From AC-32 sp049644305 (GTDB lineage Bacteria > Actinomycetota > Thermoleophilia > Gaiellales > Gaiellaceae), in NCBI GenBank assembly GCA_049644305.1, contig JBARRQ010000004.1:1-20921 (forward strand): a stretch of DNA of 20,921 bases, read 5' to 3'. Of this stretch, positions 15,518 through 20,921 are shown piece by piece. Made by a program: the position numbers and the translations under genes. Each line of letters starts with the position of its first letter. The first letter of the stretch is position 1. Below the pieces are notes generated by a model. The model was not told where the DNA came from, ran no database searches, and saw only the letters and a program-made list of their open reading frames with translations.

Positions 15518-16684
15518 TCAGCCCTTGATTTGCGTCCAGGCTCGCTGCCACGCGTTGTAGTCCATGCAGTTCTTCTGTCCGTTGCCGCAGTCGGCGACCG
15601 GCGTCTTCCAGAAATGGATCTGCTTGTAGTACGACAGCGGCTGGTTCAGGTGGTACTTCGCGCACGAGCCGGCCTGGATCTTGTTCATGTACGGGCAGGC
15701 CTTCGGGTTGACGGGCGTCTCGCCGAACACGAGCGCCTGTCTCGCCTCGACCGACGGCGTCGTCACGTACCTCATCCACTTGTACGCGCAGTTCGGGTGC
15801 TTCGCCTTCTTGGCGAGCATCCAGGTGTCCGCCCATCCTGTCGCGCCTTCTTGCGGGATCAGCTCCTTCACCGGCGCTTTCGCCGCCTGCAGCTGGAGCG
15901 TTTGATACGGCCACGTGGCGCCGATCACGACGTCGCCGCTCTTGAAGAGGTTGATCTCGTCGGGCTCGGTCGTCCAGTACTTCTTGATCAACGCCCGCTG
16001 CTGCTTTAGCAGCGACACGGCGGCACCGAACTGCGACTTGTTCAGCTCATATGGATCCTTGATCCCGAGCGCAGGCTTGGACTTCATCAGGTACAGCGCG
16101 GCGTCCGCGATCTGGATCGGATTGTCCGGCACCGTGACCTTTCCCTTGTACTTCTTGTCGTAGATGGCGCTCCAGCTCTTCGGCGCCGGCTTCACCTTCT
16201 TCGTGTTGTAGAGGAGCGTGTTCGGCCCCCACTGCACCGAGACGCCGTAGTGGGCGCCCTTGACGGTGTTGTGCGCAGGTGCCTTGAAGATCGAGATGAA
16301 GTTCTTCCAGCTCGGTATCAGATTGATGTTGATCGGCACGACGTCGCCGCCTCTGATCAGGCGGAGGCTGGCGTCGCCCGACGCGGAGACGAGGTCGTAC
16401 TGGCCGCCACCGCCTCCGCCACCGGTGCGCATGAGCGCGACCATGTCGTTCGACGTTCCCGCGTCCTTGCGGTGGATCTTGCAGCCCGTCTGCTTTACGA
16501 ACGTGTTCGCGAAGCTCGGGTCCGAGTAGGCCGGCCACTCGATCAGGTTCAGCGCGCCTTCTCCCTTGCCGATCTTCGTCGGCAGCGAGCCGGCCGCGTT
16601 GTCCTTGCTCACTCCCGCTGCCGGCACGCACAGCGCCACCGCAAGGGTTGCGACCGCAACGTGCACTCTGCGAATCCGCGTCAT
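15518..16684 (-). CDS. potD: Polyamine-binding protein, PotD-like (system 2), Cys-rich, Sec-exported
   Basis: This 388-residue periplasmic-type binding protein starts at ATG 16684 (GGAGGAGG just upstream; ATGA overlap with potA2). It has an ordinary signal peptide (MTRIRRVHVAVATLAVALCV, then PAAG). The only nearby cysteine is preceded by Leu, so no proper lipobox is seen; membrane attachment is unclear. The mature part has the PotD pattern LNLIEWPAYSDPSFANTFVK, QYDLVSASGDASLRLIRGGDVVPIN, QWGPNTLLYNTKK and DVVIGATWPYQ. A run of seven glycines lies near residue 88. At least six mature cysteines (GCK, PNCAY, KACPY, GSCAKYH, DCGNGQKNC) suggest disulfides, unlike PotD1. The differences from PotD1 imply a different ligand range. 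Confidence 0.9.
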   Translation of the reverse strand: MTRIRRVHVAVATLAVALCVPAAGVSKDNAAGSLPTKIGKGEGALNLIEWPAYSDPSFANTFVKQTGCKIHRKDAGTSNDMVALMRTGGGGGGGQYDLVSASGDASLRLIRGGDVVPININLIPSWKNFISIFKAPAHNTVKGAHYGVSVQWGPNTLLYNTKKVKPAPKSWSAIYDKKYKGKVTVPDNPIQIADAALYLMKSKPALGIKDPYELNKSQFGAAVSLLKQQRALIKKYWTTEPDEINLFKSGDVVIGATWPYQTLQLQAAKAPVKELIPQEGATGWADTWMLAKKAKHPNCAYKWMRYVTTPSVEARQALVFGETPVNPKACPYMNKIQAGSCAKYHLNQPLSYYKQIHFWKTPVADCGNGQKNCMDYNAWQRAWTQIKG

Positions 16685-17754
16685 GCTCCTCCTCCTGGTT
16701 CGATTGCGAACGTGTGCTTGGGGCGCCACTCCAGGCGGATCTGTTTGCCCCTCGACTCGAGCGCCTGCTCTGAGGACGTCTCGAGGTTCTGTCTGACAAC
16801 GGTGAGCTCGCCGCCGGAGTCGAGCTCGACGACGTACCGCGTGAACATCCCGACGTAGACGACGTCGCGAATGCGCCCGGACTCGACGGTGTCACCGCGC
16901 GCCGCCTCGTCGCCGGGCTCGAGCATCCGGATTTTCTCGGGTCGCACGGTGAAGGTCCGACCGTCGCGGGTGAGCACGTTCGAGACGCCGATGAAGCCGG
17001 CCACGAACTCCGTCGCCGGCCGCTCGTACACCTCGGCGGGTGCGCCCACCTGTTCGATCAGGCCTTCGTTGAAGACCGCGAGCCGGTCGCTCATCGTCAG
17101 AGCCTCTTCCTGGTCGTGCGTGACGTAGACGAACGTCATGCCGGCCTCGCTCACCGCAAGCTGAAGCCGTCGCAGCTCCACCTGCATCTCCTGGCGCAGC
17201 TTCAGGTCGAGGGCGCCGAGCGGCTCGTCGAGCAGTAGGACGCGCGGGCTGTTAATGAGCGCGCGCGCGAGCGCAACGCGCTGCCGCTGGCCCCCGGAGA
17301 GCTGGACCGGCTTGCGGTCGCCGAGACCGGGGAGACGGACGGTCCGCAGCGCTTCTTCGACGCGCTCGTGCCGCTCCCGGCTCGGCACGCCCTTCACCCG
17401 CAGCCCGTACGCGACGTTCTCCGCCACGGTCATATGCGGGAAGAGCGCGTAGTCCTGGAACACCGTGTTCACTTCGCGCTCGTACGGCGGCACGGTGGTC
17501 ACGTCGCGGCCGTGAAGCTCGATACGGCCGCGGTCCGGCCGCTCGAAGCCCGCGATCAGGCGTAGCGTCGTCGTCTTGCCCGAACCGGAGGGGCCGAGCA
17601 GGGTGAAGAACTCGCCAGTGCGAACCTCCAGGTCGACGTTGTCGACGGCAACGACGTCGCCGTACGCCTTGCGCACGCCGGCGAGCCGGACCGCGGCCGC
17701 CGTGGGCACGGCGTCGACGGACTGCGCCGCAGAGGTTCGTTCCTGCACGGACAC
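16681..17754 (-). CDS. potA: Polyamine ABC transporter ATPase, PotA-like (system 2)
   Basis: This 357-residue ATPase has Walker A GPSGSGKT at 54-61, Q-loop FQDYALFPH, signature LSGGQRQRVALARAL, Walker B VLLLDEPLGALD, switch VTHDQEEA and a C-terminal TOBE domain (FTVRPEKIRM onward). It is the first gene of block 2, overlapping potD2 (ATGA). The GTG at 17754 has no Shine-Dalgarno but lies 8 nt after a GATAAT hexamer, which suggests a leaderless mRNA starting at or near the G. An alternative GTG two codons downstream is in frame. Sequence is clearly distinct from potA1 outside the core motifs. Confidence 0.92.
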   Translation of the reverse strand: MSVQERTSAAQSVDAVPTAAAVRLAGVRKAYGDVVAVDNVDLEVRTGEFFTLLGPSGSGKTTTLRLIAGFERPDRGRIELHGRDVTTVPPYEREVNTVFQDYALFPHMTVAENVAYGLRVKGVPSRERHERVEEALRTVRLPGLGDRKPVQLSGGQRQRVALARALINSPRVLLLDEPLGALDLKLRQEMQVELRRLQLAVSEAGMTFVYVTHDQEEALTMSDRLAVFNEGLIEQVGAPAEVYERPATEFVAGFIGVSNVLTRDGRTFTVRPEKIRMLEPGDEAARGDTVESGRIRDVVYVGMFTRYVVELDSGGELTVVRQNLETSSEQALESRGKQIRLEWRPKHTFAIEPGGGA

Positions 17755-17762
17755 CGGGCGCG

Positions 17763-17768
17763 ATTATC
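17763..17768 (-). promoter_or_regulatory. Candidate -10 box for potA2 (leaderless)
   Basis: GATAAT on the - strand (five of six matches to TATAAT) lies 8 nt before the GTG at 17754, placing the transcription start on the start codon. No convincing -35 is seen at 16-18 bp. The hexamer overlaps the stop codon of the upstream zinc-ribbon frame. Confidence 0.45.
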
Positions 17769-17922
17769 TCGCGTCGGCCGAGGCCGGCGTGCACGACTGC
17801 GGCTCGCCTTCGCAACAGCCGAGCTTGAAAGCGCACGTAGCGCACTGCCAGGTCTGGTGGCGCCACTCCATCACCGCCCCACAGCGGAGGCAGCGCTCGC
17901 GGTCGTCACGCTTCGCTTCCAG
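17764..17922 (-). CDS. Small zinc-ribbon protein with seven cysteines (about 52 aa), non-standard start
   Basis: The - strand frame ending at TAA 17766-17764 encodes LEAKRDDRERCLRCGAVMEW, then RHQTWQCATCAFKLGCCEGE, ending PQSC.... Two CxxC knuckles (Cys11/14 and Cys27/30, numbered from CTG at 17922), spaced by 12 residues, form a classic rubredoxin-like zinc ribbon. A CC pair and one more Cys follow. It fills the gap between the BON gene and potA2. No ATG, GTG or TTG precedes the first CxxC in this frame after the BON stop; CTG 17922 or GTC 17931 are the nearest candidates. A promoter-like GTAACA-17 bp-TAGAGT ends 7 nt before the CTG. The role is unknown; it may bind metal or nucleic acid. 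Confidence 0.55.
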   Translation of the reverse strand: MEAKRDDRERCLRCGAVMEWRHQTWQCATCAFKLGCCEGEPQSCTPASADAR

Positions 17923-17929
17923 GAGCGCG

Positions 17930-17958
17930 ACTCTAGCCCGTGTTGCTGACGCTGTTAC
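17930..17958 (-). promoter_or_regulatory. Candidate promoter of the zinc-ribbon mini-gene
   Basis: GTAACA (-35, 17958-17953; 4/6) and TAGAGT (-10, 17935-17930; TAnnnT) are spaced 17 bp. They overlap the BON stop codon. A start at about 17922 would make a leaderless RNA beginning at the CTG codon. Confidence 0.3.
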
Positions 17959-18407
17959 CGATGCGGAGCAGGCTCGCCCGGTGTGTGGAGCAGGTTCTCC
18001 ACGTCTTGGACCCCCTGCACGCTGCGCGCCTTGGCGACGAGCTCGTCGATCATCTCCGGCGTGTCTGCCTCACCGCGGAGAACCACCTTGCCGTTCTCGG
18101 CGTTGACGTTGATCTTGCCCTTCGGCACGTCGGCGCCGCGGAAGATCTCGGTCTCGACCTTGCGCGCAAGCGTGACGTCGTCGGGCTGGGGCTTCCGCTC
18201 CTCGCGCAGGTGCGTGGCCTTCTGCTTGAGACCCTGTCCTTCCGCGGCAACACGGCCGACGCGGCGGCCGTAGCGCCGGACGAGCCCCGCCAACCGGTCG
18301 AGGGCAACCTTGCGCCGCCGCTTGCCGTTCTCCGGGTCGAAGAGGTAAGTGAGCGCTGCGCCGAGCGCGATCAGACGGAAGCGTCTCGTCCGCGCCACGT
18401 CAGTCAC
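17955..18407 (-). CDS. BON-domain protein with N-terminal hydrophobic anchor
   Basis: This 150-residue protein has an N-terminal hydrophobic stretch (LIALGAALTYLFDPENGKRRR) resembling the YtxH-like anchors common in actinobacterial stress proteins, then a basic linker. A BON domain occupies roughly residues 78-142 (LARKVETEIFRG...INVNAENGKVVLRGEADTPE, with GVQDVENLL at its end). BON domains bind membranes or phospholipids (OsmY-like) and are often stress-related. The GTG at 18407 overlaps the upstream stop by 8 nt. A second GTG at 18398 (MARTRRF) with GGGG about 8 nt upstream is an equally good start. It is probably cotranscribed with the 99-residue gene before it. Confidence 0.75.
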   Translation of the reverse strand: MTDVARTRRFRLIALGAALTYLFDPENGKRRRKVALDRLAGLVRRYGRRVGRVAAEGQGLKQKATHLREERKPQPDDVTLARKVETEIFRGADVPKGKINVNAENGKVVLRGEADTPEMIDELVAKARSVQGVQDVENLLHTPGEPAPHR

Positions 18408-18699
18408 CCCAGTCGAAATCGCGCGACTTGCTCCAGAGGCCCTCTTCCTGCGGCGGGGGCTCCTCGCTGGGCCACGTGTCCGGCACCAGCAGCTCCTCGG
18501 AGACGGCCGGCTCCTCGCCGTCCATGGTCTCCTCGAGCCTGGCCTGCTCTTCCGTCTTGAACAACGGATGGTTCTCGAACGGATCCTGGTTCTTGTACTG
18601 GTCTAGCGGCTTCTCCGCCTCGAGCTCCGAGTTACGCTCCTTCAGCTCTAGGTGGTCCTGGATCACCTGCGCAAACAACGACTGCGTGTCCACCGGCAT
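18400..18699 (-). CDS. Acidic 99-residue conserved-looking hypothetical protein
   Basis: The ATG at 18699 is preceded by GGGAGG with 6-nt spacing, a strong site compared with its neighbours. The protein is strongly acidic: an N-terminal helix (QSLFAQVIQDHLELKERNSE), a charged middle with DPFENHPLFKTEEQARLEET, and a Pro/Glu-rich tail ending WSKSRDFDWGD. No signal peptide, membrane helix or known catalytic motif is visible. It is likely partly disordered. It overlaps the BON gene start, so the two probably act or are regulated together. I do not recognise a family. Confidence 0.7.
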   Translation of the reverse strand: MPVDTQSLFAQVIQDHLELKERNSELEAEKPLDQYKNQDPFENHPLFKTEEQARLEETMDGEEPAVSEELLVPDTWPSEEPPPQEEGLWSKSRDFDWGD

Positions 18700-18731
18700 C
18701 GATACCTCCCGGGGTCTGGGGTCGGCGGCGG

Positions 18732-18737
18732 ATTCTA
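18732..18737 (-). promoter_or_regulatory. Candidate -10 box upstream of the acidic protein gene
   Basis: TAGAAT on the - strand (5/6 to TATAAT) lies 32 nt before the ATG at 18699, allowing a leader of about 25 nt that includes the GGGAGG site. It is in the 67-bp gap after the diguanylate cyclase stop. No clear -35 is seen. Confidence 0.35.
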
Positions 18738-18766
18738 ACGGGTACGTCTGAAGGCGGTGCCGGGCT

Positions 18767-20503
18767 CTACCGTTGACGCGCCGTCGGTCTCGCGGTCACG
18801 ACGCGGTTCTTGCCGGCCCGCTTCGCCTCATAGAGAGCGGTGTCGGCTGCAGGCACCAGCGAAGCGGCGTCTGCGACTTCGGGGAACGAGGCGACGCCCA
18901 GGCTCACGGTCACATGGATTCGCGACCCGTCGGGGGCGAGAATCGTCCGTTCTGCGAGGGCCGTTCGGGCGCGCTCGGCCAGGCGCGCGGCGCCGTCGAG
19001 CTCGGTGCCGGGGAGGACGATCGCGAACTCCTCTCCACCCCAGCGCGCCGGCACGTCGATCTCGCGGACGCACTCCCGGAGAGTCTCTGCGAACTCGACG
19101 AGGACGCCGTCGCCCACAGGATGGCCGAAACGGTCGTTGATCGACTTGAAGCTGTCGAGATCGGCGAGGACGAAGGCCACAGAGCCGCCGAAGCGCTCGG
19201 CACGCATCAGCTCGCCGGCCAGCACTTCCTCGCACTGTCGCCGGTTGGCCAGGCCGGTGAGCATGTCGATCAGTGCCTGGCGGGCGACGATCCGGTGCAG
19301 CCGCGCGTTCTCGAGGGCGATCGCGGCATGGGCGACGAGGCTCGCGGCCGTCCGGCGCTGCTCGTCCGTGAATCCGCGTCCCGCGAGAGTCACCGTGCCG
19401 AAGCTCTGGCCACCCGCCGTGAGCGGCAGCTCGAAGCGCTCGCCGCGGTCGGACAGCGTTCCAGCCTGGACGACCTCGCCGCCGAGCCCGACCACGAGCC
19501 CACCGGTGGCGCCGGTCGTCTCCACTGCGGTCTCCACGATCACGCGCAGGAGCTGGTCGATGTCGTGCGTCGCGGCCAAGGCCGCGCCGAAACGGACCGT
19601 GGCCTCACGGAGGCGCGCACGCTCGGCGTCCAGCTCGGCCAGCCGTCCCTGGAGCTGGTCAGCCATCTCGTTGAAGGCAAGCCCCAGCCGTGCGAACTCG
19701 TCGCGCCCTTGCACGTCGACGCGCCGTTCGAGGCGGCCGCGTGCGATCGCGTTGGCGGCGTCGGCGAGCCGGCCTAGGCTGGCGACGATCGAGCCGCCGA
19801 CGACGTACGCCACGAGCCCGATCAGGACGAGCGAGCCGAAGACGCCGAGCAGCAGGCGCTTGTCGGCATCGGAAACGGCGTTGTCGATCTGAGCCTGCGG
19901 GGAGAGAAGCGCGAGCGGGCTCGCGGCGAGCGTGCGATACCGGGCATCGCCGATCGACAATGTCGTCTCCGACCCGGAAGCCAGCCGCTGGCCGCGCAGC
20001 GCGGTCGGCCCGGCGGCGACTCTGTCTCGATCGAGGACGACGAGCTTGTCGGTCGCGTCGAGACCCGAACGGTCGCGGAGCTGCTCGAGCGACTTGTCTC
20101 CCAGCGGCACCCCGGCGACGAGCGTGCCGAGCAGTCCGCGCTTGGCGACTACCGCGACCCTGGAGGTCGGGCCGATCATCTTCGCCGGGCCGAGCGCGAT
20201 GCCGCCGGTCTCGAGCCGGAGGCCGGGCGAAGAGCCGAGCAGCCGCCGGAGCCTCTTGCGGTCGTGGGCCCGAAGCGCTTCTTGGAAGCGCCGGTCGTGT
20301 GCCAGCGCCCGCGCGCGGCGTCCACTCGTACTGAGCTCCTGTTTGTACGAGGCCAGAACCGCCCGCAGCCCTGCCTCCAGGCGTACATCCACTCGGCGAG
20401 TCTCGCTGCGACGCACCACCGCGTGCAGCCCGTAGCCTGCAGCTCCTAGCGGAAGCAGCGAAACGAGCAAGAAATACGCGACAAGCTTGAGCTTGAAGCT
20501 CAT
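18767..20503 (-). CDS. Membrane diguanylate cyclase: sensor-HAMP-GAF-GGDEF
   Basis: This 578-residue protein has a first membrane helix at about 7-27, an extracytoplasmic sensor of about 185 residues, and a second helix at about 216-240. A HAMP linker (240-292, ending GRDEFARLGLAFNEMADQL), a GAF-like domain (about 305-400) and a GGDEF domain (about 410-572) follow. The GGDEF domain looks fully active: DMLTGLANRR, LADLDSFKSINDRFGH for metal and guanine binding, and GGEEF at 489-493. An inhibitory I-site RxxD (Arg480-Asp483) lies exactly five residues before GGEEF, so c-di-GMP synthesis should be product-inhibited. It would turn an external cue into c-di-GMP. The ATG at 20503 has a poorly spaced AGGGA 2-3 nt upstream and a TAAATT hexamer about 10 nt before it. 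It is divergent from the secreted-protein gene at 20579. No EAL/HD-GYP partner is in the window. Confidence 0.92.
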   Translation of the reverse strand: MSFKLKLVAYFLLVSLLPLGAAGYGLHAVVRRSETRRVDVRLEAGLRAVLASYKQELSTSGRRARALAHDRRFQEALRAHDRKRLRRLLGSSPGLRLETGGIALGPAKMIGPTSRVAVVAKRGLLGTLVAGVPLGDKSLEQLRDRSGLDATDKLVVLDRDRVAAGPTALRGQRLASGSETTLSIGDARYRTLAASPLALLSPQAQIDNAVSDADKRLLLGVFGSLVLIGLVAYVVGGSIVASLGRLADAANAIARGRLERRVDVQGRDEFARLGLAFNEMADQLQGRLAELDAERARLREATVRFGAALAATHDIDQLLRVIVETAVETTGATGGLVVGLGGEVVQAGTLSDRGERFELPLTAGGQSFGTVTLAGRGFTDEQRRTAASLVAHAAIALENARLHRIVARQALIDMLTGLANRRQCEEVLAGELMRAERFGGSVAFVLADLDSFKSINDRFGHPVGDGVLVEFAETLRECVREIDVPARWGGEEFAIVLPGTELDGAARLAERARTALAERTILAPDGSRIHVTVSLGVASFPEVADAASLVPAADTALYEAKRAGKNRVVTARPTARQR

Positions 20504-20578
20504 TTCCCTACAAATTTAGGTTGACGGAGAAGGCGCCGATACCCACGCTAGAGTGGTTCGGCTGATCGAGGGGAGGAA

Positions 20579-20921
20579 ATGACCAAAGGCCTCGGGATCA
20601 TTGTCGTAGCCGCTGCGTTCGGTGCAGCGCTGGCAGCAGCCGTCACGCTGCCGGCTCTCGTCGTGGGCGGCAGCGACCATAGCGCGCCGCCGCTCGCTCT
20701 GGGGCCGGTTTCTGCCGGCACGCGCACGACCGTGGTGCACGCTCCGCCGCCCGCCTCTGCGAAAGCGCACGCGAGGTCCGGCCGTCGCGCCGTCGCAGCC
20801 GGTCAGACTTCCCTCTCGCGCCCGGGAACCGGGGCCGCAGCCCAGTCGCCGCTTCTGGCCGTCTCCTCGCCGGCGAGGCCGTCTTCACCTCCACCGCCGC
20901 CTCCACCGCCGGGCTCCGGGC
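20579..20921 (+). CDS. N-terminal part of a secreted/membrane-anchored proline-rich protein, cut by the window edge
   Basis: ATG at 20579 has a strong GGGGAGG 3-4 nt upstream. The first 114 residues are visible: a hydrophobic segment (IIVVAAAFGAALAAAVTLPALVV, about residues 7-29) that is a signal peptide or anchor, then a low-complexity Ala/Pro/Ser/Arg-rich stretch ending in PSSPPPPPPPGSG at the edge. It looks like a stalk or linker leading to a domain outside the window. It is divergent from the diguanylate cyclase across 75 bp, a shared regulatory region. TTGACG at 20521 is a possible -35, but no -10 at normal spacing is seen (TAGAGT is 22 bp away). Confidence 0.7.
   Translation, partial: MTKGLGIIVVAAAFGAALAAAVTLPALVVGGSDHSAPPLALGPVSAGTRTTVVHAPPPASAKAHARSGRRAVAAGQTSLSRPGTGAAAQSPLLAVSSPARPSSPPPPPPPPGSG

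Noticed and set aside
17831..17845. GCGCAC-gta-GCGCAC upstream of potA2 as a second regulator site
   Set aside because: It is a direct repeat inside the zinc-ribbon frame, with different spacing from the 12216-12236 dyad; not convincing as the same operator.
1..20921. tRNA, rRNA, CRISPR, insertion sequence, phage or toxin-antitoxin/defence system
   Set aside because: No cloverleaf, repeat-spacer array, transposase, integrase or terminal inverted repeats were seen; base composition looks uniform across the window.

Overview
The window is high-GC DNA with tightly packed genes, weak or absent Shine-Dalgarno sequences, GTG/TTG starts and leaderless-looking promoters. Gene content and protein style (polyamine ABC operons, an AsnC/Lrp regulator, TPR-rich regulator tails, Ala/Arg/Val-rich proteins) suggest an actinobacterium. 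A soil Thermoleophilia-type lineage (Gaiellales/Solirubrobacterales) is my best guess from protein flavour only. There are no RNA genes, CRISPR arrays, insertion sequences or phage genes, and no gene-free stretch longer than about 300 bases.

Left part (1-4808): the tail of a TPR-type regulator and a polytopic membrane protein on the + strand converge on a 975-residue secreted protein on the - strand. That protein is built from about eight fibronectin-III-like modules. Its 5' leader (4704-4808) is rich in inverted repeats.

Central part (about 4809-17754, all - strand): a polyamine uptake and catabolism island of two back-to-back blocks. In transcription order, block 2 is potA2-potD2-potB2-potC2-aldehyde dehydrogenase (PatD-like). 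It is followed by block 1: AsnC/Lrp regulator-potA1-potD1-potB1-potC1-class III aminotransferase-PuuB-like FAD oxidoreductase. Most junctions are 1-4 nt start/stop overlaps. The expected flow is polyamine import by two distinct ABC importers, amine removal by the transaminase and/or flavin oxidase to an aminoaldehyde, then oxidation by the NAD(P)-dependent aldehyde dehydrogenase to GABA or a related omega-amino acid. The regulator has a good sigma-70-type promoter whose -10 abuts a near-perfect 21-bp palindrome, a likely autoregulatory operator.

Right part (17764-20921): a seven-cysteine zinc-ribbon mini-protein with no standard start codon, a BON-domain protein, an acidic 99-residue protein, a membrane-bound HAMP-GAF-GGDEF diguanylate cyclase, and divergently the start of a secreted proline-rich protein cut by the window edge.

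The most notable non-routine signals are the paired importers with very different binding proteins; the Lrp promoter/operator; at least two genes whose conserved N-termini extend past any ATG/GTG/TTG codon; several starts sitting 7-9 nt after a -10-like hexamer (leaderless mRNAs); a hairpin between potD1 and potB1; and the structured leader of the FN3-repeat protein.
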